From Hysterangium stoloniferum (Eukaryota > Basidiomycota > Agaricomycetes > Hysterangiales > Hysterangiaceae): a DNA stretch of 64,000 bases. Of this stretch, positions 1 to 11,639 are shown in pieces. The notes under the pieces were generated by a model, which was not told the origin of the DNA, searched no databases, and saw only the letters and a list, made by a program, of their open reading frames with translations. A program made the translations under genes and the position numbers. Numbering within the stretch: position 1 is the stretch's first letter; every line of letters begins with the position of its first letter. The stretch is from positions 62,001 to 126,000 of the forward strand of contig WHVD01000020.1 in assembly GCA_015178975.1 (NCBI GenBank), read 5' to 3'.

Positions 1-2
1 TA

Positions 3-1275
3 TCACCGCCCTCATCCATACCCAAGCCTCCTCCAGCACCGCAGCCAATCTCACCCCTCCACACGTCACCTGACCCTCTCGTCGCCTCCCACTCTACTCC
101 GATGCCTTTGGTCCCTGCGGTGTCTAACATTCCCCTCACTTCCTTGACAATGTGGAGTCCACCACCCGCCTCTCCCTACTCCCCTTGTGTTTCTCTGGGA
201 AGCCCCATTCAGCATCCTAACGATACATTAATGGATATTGATCACCCTATCCCGGAAGTTCTCGCAACGCCTATGGAGGAAGTCCTCAAAGCGCCTCTCT
301 CAGCCACAGATGTCTCCAAGGAACCCCCCCCGGCAATGGAAGCCTTCGAGGAGCCTCCCCCCTTAAGCGAGAAAGCAAAAGGGAAACGAAGAACCGATAC
401 TCAGGCCGACGAGCCCCTTGTCATGGACCCCCCCCCGGCCCACCCCATTCGCAGCCCCCCGCTGCAGCCATCCTCTCCCCTCCACTCTGAGGATACGGCT
501 GGCCCCTCCCATCCCTGCCAGTCAAGTTGGATGCGCGTGTCCATTAATTACCCCTCCGACATCTTCACTGTGGGATGCACATTAACGTGACTGGGACCAA
601 CCCTGCAGCACCCCCTTCTTAAAGGGCATATCCAGGGGTATAGTGGGTCTCTCACGTTGTCGGACCGCATGAGTGCATTTTATTTATGCGTCAACGACCC
701 TAAGTAACAGCTGCGTTTAGCGGAGGATATCGAACGGGTGGAACTTTCCATGTTTCGGTCCTTACTTGTCAACTCTTCTTGTGTTCTTCCTGACCACACA
801 CCAACCCACTCTGCAGTGGACCTCATTGACTTGTTGGAGCAACTGTTGCCGGATTCGGACACCTCGAGAGGAATCCCCCCTGGGGGAGACATGAGCTCCA
901 CACCGCTCATCACTCCTACCCCGCCATCACTACACCCTCGACCCCCTCTCATTGCCCATATTACTGACGCTTCCGCTGATCGCATTCGCGCCATAATTCA
1001 AATGCGCCAGAAGGCCTACGGTCATTGGGTCTCGTCGATCCAAAAACTGGATGGGTTGACAGCCAATGATGCTTCGAGGCGGGAGGACATCGCTCTTTCC
1101 TTTCATGCCAAGCGTCTTGCCTGGGGCAACACTATCCTACACCTTGGGGGTTCATCGCAGGATGCATGGGGAGGAGTTCCAAGCATCCTTCGACATCTTC
1201 TTTGACATAGCTCTTCGACCTGGGGGGCACTGTGAGAGGTATGGCGAAATACACTCAGGAAATATAGTCGGATGA
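3..1275 (+). pseudogene. decayed transposon-like ORF, unrecognised, open at left edge
   Basis: One reading frame is open from the left edge (frame of base 3) to a TGA at 588-590, continues in the same frame to a TAA at 705-707, and is open again to about 1150. There a run of five G precedes a switch to the next frame, which ends at the TGA at 1273-1275. The first part is rich in Pro and Ser with an acidic stretch and a basic KAKGKRR patch. The last part is helical in character (around RIRAIIQMRQKAYGHW). I do not recognise the family. The two stops, the frame switch and the adjacent LTR fragment suggest a decayed mobile-element protein rather than a host gene. A multi-exon host gene is the alternative, but I see no introns that would remove the stops cleanly. 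Confidence 0.4.
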
Positions 1276-1857
1276 GCTCTTACTATATTTCCTTTATTAT
1301 TTCTATTTTCTCTCTTTTATTATATCTATAATTAGTTCGACGACCTATGTATGCGGTACATCAACTCTTGTGGGCACACACACACCAGACTTATGTATTC
1401 TAGCACCCGTAGTTTAGAACTCAGACACTTTTTACACCGCAACCACGACTTACCCAGACACCCATTAGTGTCCTGTAAGTTGTGATTGGTGTATCGTCTT
1501 GACCGTCACAGATGGGCTTTAGCTATCTACTCTATCAGAGTTTCGAACTGTACCAGTCGAAACTCAATCCTTATCACAACTCGCGTGGACCACATCCACG
1601 CTATTCTATTATTCAACTCTCTAGTACTCTACTTTACTCTCGAGCAGTCGTTCAGAATTGCACTTGACAGTTGATTCTACTTATTCGTTTAGCTCTCTAC
1701 CTTATTCTAGATAGCTACTTCCTTCTACTGTATTGAACTAAGTAGTCAATACGCGTTCATTCTGTATTAGACTTCGACAGTCAATACATCTTAGTGTCGT
1801 ACCTAAACGGTCGATATTCTTCGTATATAGAACGGTTAGAACTTCCATCACTCTTCA
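1276..1857. other. no gene seen; low-complexity pyrimidine-rich DNA
   Basis: About 580 bases of T- and C-rich sequence without a long open frame. It lies between the decayed ORF and a truncated LTR and is probably non-coding transposon sequence, but I found no second copy in the window. Confidence 0.4.
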
Positions 1858-2465
1858 CAATCAGTCACTGGACCCTGCTCAGAAAACCCGACATCCCTCT
1901 AACTGAGCCCCATTCCCATTATAGTCAAATGACCTGTCACGATTCGAACTCCGCTCCCACTCCGTTCCTGTTATGGTCTTATGACCTGTCATGATTCGGA
2001 CTCCACTCTGTTCCGTCCCATTCCTAACACCAAGTTTGGTGTTTACTTATCTCGTCTTATGTTTGTTAGTTTCATTTTCATTATTACTGGATTTGGTATG
2101 TTACTCATTCCACAGTCTATATAGTCTGGCAGATGTTGTACATACAATCCAGTCAGAAAATCAGCTTAGATTCTCCCTAGTAATCTTAGTATATTTTCCA
2201 CTCTAAATTCCTCTTTGAATCACACCGCTCTTACTAGTCAGAGCCCATGGGTTCTGACGCATCTATCACTCAACCTCTGACCTATCTATCTCAACTCCCC
2301 GACCTCTCGACCCACGAACCCTGCCTGGACTCCCTGGGATTCCTGTCCACCCATTTGAAATTGGACAAGACGATCTCACGAGGGTGCAGCCTATAAGCTG
2401 AAGCCAAGTCCTACCGGCTTTCCCATGGGTTTCTCCAGAAACCCTCCATGTACACACCCTTAACA
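1858..2465 (+). mobile_element. 5'-truncated solo LTR, family 1 (copy A)
   Basis: Matches the 3' three quarters of the full LTRs at 41014, 42952, 56164 and 58026. Shared landmarks in order are the TTCCTAACACCAAGTTTGG block, the TATA-like CTATATAG followed by TCTGGCAGATGTTG, the direct GAGCCCATGGG-type motif, the AAATTGGACAA block and the ATAAGCTGAAGCCAAGTCC motif. It ends in CCCTTAACA, the family's 3' terminus. The 5' end is missing, so no target duplication can be assigned. Confidence 0.8.
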
Positions 2466-4250
2466 GATTATGTAATGGTATTGGGTATTGTACTTCCACA
2501 ATCTAGATATGATAGAGCATATTCACAAATATCTTTGATATTTTTGCATTTTTATTCTTTGAATTACTGTAAGGGGACAAGTCATTCACATTTATATCCC
2601 CCAGATTATGCTCTATTGTCTATTCCCTTTTATTACCTCACCATTACAGGACACTTTATTCTTTATAGGGTACATTGAACTGATGTATGAGGGCACTTAA
2701 GGTGTGGGAAAATGCACTGTGTGCTGTATAGCTGACATGTCACACCTGGTAGAGCTTCCTTAGACTTTTCTCTTTGGATTTCCTCTATCAGGTGAGTAGA
2801 TAGTTATCTTGTATTTAGTCACTTACATGTATATATACCTTTGGATTTCCTCTATCAGTGTGATATCCACTACTAGGGTTGCCCTTACAATTACATGGAA
2901 TATACATCTGAAGTATAAAACATGAGAAGGGTTTTTTGAGGCACTGTATGTGACACTAAACCACACCAAAATACATAGCACACACATTTGCATAAAGATA
3001 GTGATGAAAAACTATCTTTTTAAAAAGAGACAATCACAGATTCTTTCTATTTCATTTTAGTCAGAGTATATTGAAGAGCTATTTTATTTAAAAAGATTTT
3101 CAGAATTTTTCCATATTCTTCTAGTGGCAGTATACTCTGAAAGAGTCAATGATGAATCATGGTTGCACAAAGTGTTCTCATGCTGCTCCTGTTTTCTGCC
3201 AAAAATAACTAGGAGAGATACACAATGCTTCATTATTGATCTTTATTCATATGTGGACCAGCCATAGGTGAATGAGTTTGTTGAGCACAAACTAACTTGT
3301 TTTTCAACCACTGATTCCCAGGCCCAGCCAGTGAATTTCTCTCATACTGATCTACCAGAAATGGAAGGCCATCATCAATCTTCATATATTTCACTACAGG
3401 TAACAGTCTTAGGATCCTTGTCATTCAGCTCCCCACAACCTCATTTTACCCTCATCACCCTCTGGCATCCCACTATCAGTACCCCTGACCATGGTGTTGC
3501 TGCCTGCAGGGCCTAACACTTGTTTCACTGTAGATCACCCCTTTGGGCATCCCATCCCATCTCTATCCCAACACTCTCCCATTACCCATTCTACATGCAC
3601 ATGATATTTGCCACTTCATATCTCTTAAAATACTTTTGTTACATCATATTTAATTCAGTTTGATCCTTACTCCTTCCCATGCTTCCTTTGACCCATCACC
3701 ACAGTTCACTTCTTGATTGGCCTCCTGATCATTTGTTACACCTTTGTATAAAGTTCCTACCATGTATGCTACTATTCTTTCATTCTATTTTGATTTAGAT
3801 TACCCCCATTTAGTCTTCAGCCACTTTCCTCTCCCTCTAATACCCTTGAAGATGACATTGGCAAGCCATGACTCTTTACCCTATGACTCTTAGTATTTCA
3901 GTCCTCAGGTCAATTGAGCTAAGTGTTGTCTTTAATCTTTATCATACTATCTGCTCTGCTTGAAATACCAGAGTACCTTCACAGTTCATATGAGGGCACA
4001 ACACATAAGGCAACAACTTGCAATTTCCAGTGACTCACAAAACATATTCAATGTTTTGCAGTTTCAACTTATATGCCTTATACCTCAGTAGACAAAATAG
4101 TAAAAATCCCCAAAATGTTTGACAACATGCTCTATCATGTATATGTCATTATGCAATATCCATATATGGTAACAATACAAAATTTTTAATACAGAAGGAT
4201 CATTGGATACCTTTTGTTGCTGACAAGGTTAGGCAGGAAATTACTTGTGT
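2466..4250. repeat. old repeat-rich non-coding DNA, part duplicated at 21.5-22.6 kb
   Basis: No supportable gene. A 20-base block CTTTGGATTTCCTCTATCAG occurs at about 2773 and again at about 2841. The stretch from about 3770 to 4012 resembles 21500-21646 joined to 22441-22580: it shares the Tc1-unrelated blocks ATGACTCTTAGTAT and CTGCTTGAAATACCAGAG and the GGGCACAACACATAAG motif. This copy is uninterrupted, whereas the other is split by a solo LTR. Confidence 0.55.
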
Positions 4251-4314
4251 TTAGTATTTGGTATAGCCACCCTTTGCCTTTAATACATCTGCAAACACCC
4301 GAGTGTGAACCAAG
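4251..4314 (-). pseudogene. Tc1/mariner transposase C-terminal relic
   Basis: Read on the minus strand this gives a short peptide ending VLKAKGGYTKY and a TAA at 4251-4253. The ending KAKGG-TKY-stop is the very conserved C-terminus of Tc1-type DDE transposases. Only about 20 residues before the stop fit. The sequence upstream on the minus strand (4315-4560) shows no recognisable catalytic core. It is a fragment with no coding capacity. Confidence 0.6.
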
Positions 4315-5039
4315 CACATCAACAATATGATCCAACTACAACTTCACCTTGCTTGTTGCAATAGATGTTTGTCTGTATAGTCGCACTCGATGAGAATGAG
4401 AGGACGGGAGATATGCAACAGATAAATGCTGCAAACAAGAAACTATTTTGCAAGATTATATGTTCAGTGAAAGTGTTCGTTACATTCAGATGTAACAGCA
4501 CGGTGATCTGGTGCACTGAAATATTTTGTATCTCGAAGATTCAATAATTCTTCCCGAGGTTCTTGCCAAGTGATGGAGAAGTTCGGATGGCCGGGAGATG
4601 GATAGCAGTCCATCACAATGGCACAGCGTTCATCTATAACTTAATTTGGCACGTCGTTTCCAATCGCGGCTATGGGATGCAGTTCCCACGTGCGCTTCAC
4701 GACAATCAATTGGTATGCAGCTGTCAGTCACGAGCGACGCCAACGCCGTAAACATAGTATAGACAGGTTTTGGATTGGCTGGCGAAGCCTTTTAACCGGG
4801 TGTTTGTGGCCAGGCCCGTGTCACGCAGTATCAATGTCGGCTGTTGCTTATCTCCGATTTTCGCTCTCGTTCTTCGACTTTGCATAAATCCTTCCTACTT
4901 TTGTAGCGTCCTCTTCATTTAATTCGCAGCGGTATCATCTCAGTCAGCCAATTTTACTTCCGATAGAGACGCACAAGTCGTTCTTCTCTGTCCGTATATA
5001 GCAGCAGGCTCTCTTCTTCCTTTGGACTCCCACACTGGC
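4315..5039. other. upstream region of the membrane-protein gene
   Basis: No gene supported up to about 4560. From about 4780 the base composition changes to that of the downstream gene. A TATA-like TGCATAAATC lies at about 4882, some 155 bases before the start codon, followed by pyrimidine-rich sequence typical of a fungal 5' leader. Confidence 0.35.
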
Positions 5040-6689
5040 ATGACAGCCTTCGCCAAGCGCTATCCCATCGGCCGCCCAGAGGGTCTTTTCACTACCACCA
5101 TGCTCTCCACCCTCCTTGTCGTCCTCACCGCGTTAGACCTCGTTGTGTGTCAATCAGCACAACCGGTATGTTCTCTCACCAGTCTCTTAATATGAAACTT
5201 AATGTCTCCCATAGGTCCTAATTGCTAATTGTTCGACTGCATCATGGGTGTGTACACATGCGTTTACCCCATCTCGTAAGAGCTCAACGCTCTCCACAGA
5301 CGAATAATGCAGATCACCAAAGTCCTTGCATGGGTATCTATATTCTCTCTCCCCCATTGTCTTTGTGACATTCTCATCATTTATCCAGTGGCGTCTGCTC
5401 TAGTTGGTGCTTGTGGAGGTGGAGGTAAATAATGCCCACAGGCCCCCTCTTCTTCCATTCCATCTAACCTATTTTTTTTCCCCAGCCGCGCCCATAGCAC
5501 CTCTCCTTCCTGGAAATGACATATACACGGGTCCTTCAAATACTGCTTCATCAAATAAATGTTCCTGCAGTTCCGTCACTTATTCAATGTTTTCCGCTTG
5601 TAGCATATGTCAAAACGGAACCGTAGGACAGTTAGTACTCTTTCCAGCACACATCATTCCATCTGTACCTGATATAAGACTATCCGTAGATGGTCAGGGT
5701 GGATTAGTAACTGCATCCCTGGCGACATTTCCGTCGCAAGGTTCGTCATTTTCGTTCCTGTTCTCGTTTCACACTCACGGCCTAGATCCACAGTTTCCCG
5801 CTAAGTATTCCCACCACCGTCACAGTCCCCGCTTGGGCATACATGGACGTTTCCGTAAGTCCCTCATAACTGCAGTCCCTTGGTTGCTGCCCTCATTGGC
5901 GGCCCTCCTCCCCACAGAAAACCGGCGTATTTGACGCCAATGCCGCCGAACTTACTGCAAACGCAGGAACATCTCCGGACTCATCCGCAGGACCAGTCCC
6001 CACGAGCACAGCCACCCCACCGTCATCCACAGGCCCTGCTTCAGCCAGTTCTTCGCCATCGTCGACCCCTTTCGTTACCTCACACCACAACAACGCGGGT
6101 CCCATCGCCGGTGGTGTCGTAGGCGGACTCCTCGCTATCTCCCTCCTCATCGGCGGATTCCTCTACTTCCGTCACCGGAGAAGTCCCAACAGGAATGCTC
6201 GTGGGGACAGAGTGGAAGAATATATCGTTACGCATCCCTTTGACGGTGGAGATAATTCGGTTGCAAATGGCGGCGGCGGGGAAAAATCACAATTGGGGGT
6301 AAGAGAGGTTATTCTGCCTGGGTTCAGTTATAAGAGAGTGCCGGCTCCGAAGTTATATGTACGTATTGAACCCACCTACATCCACTATCTCTCCTAACAT
6401 ACTCACACGCACCTCCACATAGGATCCTGACGACCCATCCACATTCCCTCCCACCCCGCATCCCTCACTCCCAGGTTTCAGCATGACCGACAGCAGCATG
6501 ACAGATCCACGCACGCACGTACGCACTCTCTCTGACGATTCTATGCCCGGCCACAGTCAAGGCCCGTTCAGCCCAACTATTACTGCGACAACTTCAAATT
6601 CGATCACAACACAAAGCCTCGCCCAATCCCACGGCAGGAATTTATCCGACGGAACGACGGGTGCAATAAGTGCGATTCCGGAGATATAG
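5040..6689 (+). CDS. single-pass membrane protein, cysteine-rich ectodomain (basidiomycete WTxN-QSPC type)
   Basis: Nine exons join in frame: 5040-5165, 5215-5247, 5300-5333, 5389-5424, 5486-5622, 5679-5740, 5794-5854, 5918-6358 and 6423-6689, giving 398 residues. A hydrophobic leader (MLSTLLVVLTALDLVV) precedes a Cys-rich ectodomain holding, in order, NCSTASW, HQSPC, CGGG, CSCSSVTYSMFSACSIC, W..W..NC and VPAWAYMDV. A Ser/Thr/Pro stalk follows, then a Gly-rich transmembrane helix at about residues 226-248, an RHRR stop-transfer signal and a ~150-residue Ser-rich cytoplasmic tail. The pattern is that of a large Agaricomycete membrane-protein family of unknown role. The in-frame Met at 5100 gives a more canonical signal peptide and may be the true start. 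The intron 5623-5678 (donor GTAGGA) is chosen because it restores the W..W..NC frame. Topology suggests a surface sensor or wall-associated protein; that is inference. Confidence 0.85.
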
Positions 6690-7589
6690 ACGTGCGATGT
6701 GCGACATAGTGAAGTATGTACACGTCATGGTTGGTTGCGGTTGTGAGGTTAAAAACGTGAACGCCGTCTTTTGAGAGGCAGCTAAGAGCGCATTTCACTT
6801 CACTTAATTTTCACCTCTCCCCCCGTCCTGTTTCCTTTTCTGCTTGCTTGATGCACACAACATTTTCTTTGTGTTAATTAGTAGTTCCAAATACTCGTGT
6901 ATGTTTTGGATGTAACCAGGTTTCTGTTGTACGATGTGATTATCCCCTCAATGTTCAGGTTAACGTTCCAGTTCTTCTTCCGATAGTCGATTTCGCTTCG
7001 GATAGGGATGAATGGCAACACTTCATTAGGCACCACGAAAAGTATACGACCTGGCTTGACGAGCACGCCTTGCAGCCAAGTTGGAAGTAGCCTCCGCCAT
7101 CCTGAGGAAGGGTGTCAAGACTCAAAAAAGACAATATGGGAAAAGATTTTTGTCAGAAGAGGTATGAAATATCACTGGCCGTTTATCAGGGGTATCTGTC
7201 CACATCCATGGCCCTGTTCTATTACATAACTTAATCCATGCGTACTCCCGCACAAAAGCCGACGGAAGAAACAAACCTGAGCTGCTAAGAGCGATGTTGT
7301 AGGAAATTAAATCTTGATTGAAAAATGTAGATGAACAAAGGTATTTATATGCATTAGATTCACTAGTTACAGCCGGAGTCCATGTACAAGGCTGTAGTTT
7401 TATGACACCAATTATGCCGGATGACAGGATCATAAGCGAGTTGGATTATAAAACTGCAGTTAAGGGTCCAGATAGTCGAACAGAAGAAAAGGATCGTAGC
7501 CGACTCCACCTAACTAATAACCCGAACTAGAAGTATAGTATACACACCTGTTGCAAACCCTCTCAGCGCATAAGTCGTCAACCGCCCCC
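6690..7589. other. intergenic, no gene supported
   Basis: Holds the probable 3' untranslated region of the membrane-protein gene. Short open frames on both strands lack family resemblance, introns or codon bias. Nothing else seen. Confidence 0.4.
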
Positions 7590-8560
7590 ATTCCCATTTA
7601 GAATTGACTCCTAGTATATCAAAGACATCGAGCTCACCGATCGTTTCTGTAGGACATTAACAATGAGAAAAATTTGGCTAAAGTATTCACATATTCCAAT
7701 TGCCAGATAACGAACCAGGTTGCTCCTCGTTTTGAAAATACACAATCCTTGAAATATCCGCCCATTTAATCTCATCACAGGCAAACGCCGAGGCAGTCCG
7801 CACAATGTTCCTTATTTCACCGCCGTTCAAAGCCGCATATGGTAGAAGCCGCATTTGCGTACAAGTTTACCATCCACAGGGTCTAATACTCTACAACGAT
7901 ACGAAAGTGTTCGGGGAAATCCACGGTTCCTCTATGTGAGAATATTTCTCTATTCAACTCTATGGACACAAGCCGCACCGCACATGGTTCCTTAGAAACT
8001 TCACAAGGGGCGTAGAGAATAGTCCCAGGAACGAAAATACCCCACAGAAGTGGGAATGTGATGTGGTTTTGGGATTTTAGGGACTAAATCATCGAGGTCG
8101 CTTCGAGATTCCCTTTGGAGGAAACTGATGAAAGGTTCCAAATGACGAATTACAGAAGGGTCGCTCGTCTCTTTGGTATCCTTGTGAAGTTCATTGAGAT
8201 GTATTTTAAACTTCGGAAGGAAAGCTAGAAGCTCAAAAGGAGCAAACTGATTGTTTATGATTGCAGTCATGAAACACGACTAAGACGGACTCAAGATATT
8301 CACTTTGATTGGCTTCGCATCCCATGCAACATTCCGCTTGTCCTTCATCACTTCTTTCGCTACCATGGTGACATAGGGACTGCGAATATGAATCTCCATG
8401 CCATAGTCCAACGGATTGGACTCGTGAAATCGTCGAACCTTGGTGACAGCTTAAGCTGCATCTGATACATCAATCACCATATCAGACGCATCACTGCTAT
8501 TACTGAGTATGCAGTGTATTGGCCTTTAACACGATTCCATATCATGCTAACGCGATCGAA
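7590..8560 (-). pseudogene. decayed DUF7025-AAA ATPase, N-terminal half
   Basis: On the minus strand pieces of one protein appear in the right order but in different frames. They are a KGQY start segment near 8530, then VRRF...IHIRSPYV...VAWDAKPIKV at 8440-8290, ELLAFLPKF...HLEPFISFLQRE at 8245-8110, ITFPLLWGIFVPGTILY at about 8060-8010, AVRLVS and, near 7640, TIGELDVF. This order (RR-F, I-SP, ELL-FLP-F, HLE, ITF-LLW, L-VFP) is that of the DUF7025 region that precedes the AAA core in fungal ATPases. There are several frameshifts and stops and no AAA core is left. It is divergent from, and a paralogue of, the relic at 9380-11250. Confidence 0.7.
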
Positions 8561-9379
8561 CTTGATATCCGATAGTAAAGGTTCTTGATTTAGTGCTTCC
8601 AGCAGTTACTTTCGGGAATATTTGAGGTCAGCTCACTTTTAATATTCAATGGACTCATACTACCTGGTTGTTCTGTATCCATATGGGTTGATGACTACTT
8701 ATGCCTACGACTTTTGAGACTGCACTGCCAGCGAGCGAGGACGTACAAACCGTCTGATGATTTGGACAAGTGTTCGTTTGCCCAGTTTCTGAGGAGGCAC
8801 GTGACCCGGAGTCCACTCGATGCATGTTCCCCGATCTCGCTTCTTCGCCTCCCCACTCAAATAGTCTTTGAAGAAGACTTCGAGTTTGGATTCTCATTTG
8901 TACCCATCCTTGCCGCGTTCCTAGTTTAGGTTCATTTGGAGAGTGATGGCGATGCAATATAGTTTGCTTGCCAATCTCACGACGAAGGGGTGGCATTTTG
9001 GTACTGTCATTGTTGTCAAGATTAGCGCGTATCCTGACCCTGATTGTCACAGTTACTTAAAAAAAGGACGCGTGTTGCAGGTTATTATAATCACATTGTA
9101 ATGACAGCGTCTAAATGGTACCTAAAAGGTCACCTCGTTGTAGATTGCCAATTCGACAAAAAGTGGATGCGCCTGCTGGATATTAATCCGCTCAGTCCCC
9201 AACAATTAACAAAGTTCGATTAGTCAGCGAAAAATAGCCCTGAAGGCTTCCCTTCGAAATTAACTTAGGAGTTTGCGCCATGGACCCACTGAAAACGCTT
9301 GAGAGGGCTATAACACCCACCTTTGAAAATGCGAAAACCTTCCCAACCTGAAATCAAGCTGACTATAGGAAATTCCAAA
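8561..9379. other. spacer between two divergent ATPase relics
   Basis: No gene supported. A 131-residue minus-strand open frame at 8655-9050 is low-complexity and matches nothing I know. It could be the degraded N-terminus of the 7590-8560 relic. Confidence 0.35.
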
Positions 9380-11250
9380 AGAAGGCGCTGAAGTTAGACG
9401 TGGAACGTATACAGCTTCGATGGGACGACAACAAAGGACAGTATGTCTCCCGCAATGAAGAACCACTTGACGACACCTCAAAACCCATTGAAAAGACTTA
9501 TGCTATGCCAGTTGTGCGACGGTTCATACCTTCGAGCAACGAGGGCATACATAGCGTCTCGGAGAAGGTTCACTTCTCATTCAGCTCAGTTAATCCCGGT
9601 TTTGAAAGTAGCTATGATTGAAATGCGGGACATTCCATGGAAGCAAAACCTCTCAAGGTAAGCAGCCTCCCATTCGTATCATATTGACATACATTAATCG
9701 TTCTAATGTTCAAACCAGAAGAACTCCTGGCATTTATGCCACGATTCAGAAAACGACTAGACGGGCTTACAACACAGGAGGTTAAAATGGACTTGGATGA
9801 GTCAACCACAAATGTTGTTAACCATTTGGAGTTTATTGTCGAATTTCTTGACAAAAGGAATACGGGGAACAACTTCAAGAGCTCAATAGTCTTATTCCAG
9901 CAAATCAAATCACGTTTGATAGACTTTGGGGTGTTTACCTACCTGGAACGGTTCTTTTTACCAAGACCCGCCCGGGTTGTCCATTGATGTGTGCAGTGTA
10001 TTCATGAACTTATCTTCATTAGTTGCTTCAGCGGTGAGAGTTTTCTAGACTCCAGGAGGACCTAGATACACGGAAAGTTGAAAACCTTTACTTATCGAGA
10101 AGCTGGCATTTGTGGTCTGGAGGTTGGGGGAATGCAACAGTTGAACATGACATGAAGGTTAAAGACTAGACCGGCTCCCTCGCCCATCATAAAGTCATCA
10201 AATGTATTGGCCCCGCTTTTATGGGACTCCACCAATGTCTGTATCAACTTCTTCTCCTGATGGAGCTCCAGTTGACTAAAAATGTTCGGATCCCATACAA
10301 TATCTTCGACGTCATCAATTCGAAATAAGACTATTCTAAAGGGTGAGTTATACGGTGAGTCTCTTGTCCTGACCGACAAATGGTCCACTCACACCACGAT
10401 CTATCCGAGAGCGAGTATCCGTACGCGGTGGGAGACATAAGCATGAAGTCATGGTCATTGGGGTACTCTCCGGGAGTTGGCGTTCATTTGTTTACCGTCG
10501 AGGTCATATTTGAGTGATGGGGTCTCATCTCAGCTGGACCATGGGTGTCATACATTTCTGTAGAATATGGTGGTAATCATATCGTGAGATTTAGTATCAA
10601 TTGATGAATAGATTTATCAACCTCTATCAAGAATAATGCGCGATTTGATCTGATAGGATGGACCACAAGGTACTAAATACTACGACTAACAGGATGTAAC
10701 TTACAACCACTTTTCTCTTCTCGGAATGCGACTGCCTTGTACGACATATGGCACCATGGGTTTTCTCTGAGAATATCCCAATGCTTTTTCCACGTTTTAT
10801 CAACTTCTCGATGACTTCTGTCTTTTCTTTAATAAGGTTCGACTCCAAAAGATAGGCTGCTAATTCCGTAAGCAGTTTTGCACCGGTGGAGTAAGGAATC
10901 TTGATTGTTCGCTCTGCAAACCCACACTCGCCCCCAATGATATCGACATAGTCGCATAGTAATTGTAATGCTCCAGCTCATCTAAATTGGAATCGACGAC
11001 AATCATGCTGATTATCCGTACTGCTGACGAATCACCTGAACTCATTGTTCACCAGTTACGTGGATCTACCGATTTGGGCGGTACAGCTAGTGAACTTTAT
11101 GAAGCGATTACAAGTGCATTCGAACTTGCATTCCGCTGGAAAGCTGTTATTCTGATGGACAAAACCGACGTTTCTTTGGAGAAACGTGACGTTCGTGATA
11201 TTGGACGCAATACCATGGTGGCTGTCTTCCTGCGGCAACTTGAGTAGACA
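9380..11250 (+). pseudogene. DUF7025-AAA ATPase relic with internally inverted middle block
   Basis: Plus strand 9400-10012 encodes the N-terminus (QLRWDDNKGQYVSR, AMPVVRRF), an intron at about 9660-9720, then ELLAFMPRF, HLEFIVEFL and, after a 1-base frame slip near 9911, ITFDRLWGVYLPGTVLFT. The next part of the protein lies on the minus strand from about 10980 down to 10013: FAERTIKIP, ELAAYLLES, KLIKRG, MSYKAVAFREE, then SPTAYGYSLSDRSW, WDPNIFSQLELHQEKKLI, FDDFMMGEGAGLVF and Walker A GPPGV*KTLTAEA. The plus strand resumes at about 11040 with DLGGTASELY and Walker B VILMDKTDV...FLRQLE, ending at TGA 11245-11247. Walker A has a TAG in place of its Gly, and the Walker B catalytic Glu is Lys. 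The protein is therefore dead as an ATPase. Confidence 0.75.
10013..11000 (-). other. inverted block inside the ATPase relic
   Basis: This is the segment of the relic that reads on the opposite strand to both flanks. It carries exactly the part of the family missing between the DUF7025 region and Walker B. Boundaries are approximate: the left one lies after CAVYS near 10010, the right one between about 10985 and 11040. Confidence 0.7.
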
Positions 11251-11263
11251 GGATAAATTTGAT

Positions 11264-11403
11264 GCTAGTTTAGGTGTACACTGGTAAAATCATGCATTAA
11301 CCTTGAAAAGCATAGTCCACAATTTACATTTTCATATGAAAAGTTGAAGAAATAGGTGAGCACCCCTAGAAAAAGGATGTTTCATCATCATTTCCAACAA
11401 CCA
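11264..11403 (+). repeat. dispersed repeat, 3' half (full copy at 30662)
   Basis: Closely matches the second half of 30662-30925: both contain TAAAATCATGCATTAACC, GTCCACAATTT, AAAAGTTGAAG and end GTTTCATCATCATTTCCAAC. It sits directly after the ATPase relic. Confidence 0.7.
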
Positions 11404-11639
11404 TGCCCAAATTCTTCTTTCTAATCAATGCAGTACAGGCCCCAGGGGCATCCAAGTACCCTGGTTTGCGCATTTAAGAGACCCAATCAATTCGAAATCG
11501 AACTCATTGTCATACCGTTTGTCAAATCCTCAACACAGTTTGGGACACGCACTCACATCACTTTAAATGTACTCGCTATCCTGATGCGTCAATTGAATAT
11601 ATTCCTTGGGTTTTTGACCTAGCCAGCGCAATCGAAAAA

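Noticed and set aside
1930-1960. tRNA B-box-like GATTCGAAC
   Set aside because: It is part of a repeated LTR block (ACGATTCGGACTCCG in other copies), with no A box or cloverleaf.
8655-9050. 131-codon minus-strand frame
   Set aside because: Low-complexity, no domain, and located where the degraded N-terminus of an ATPase relic is expected.
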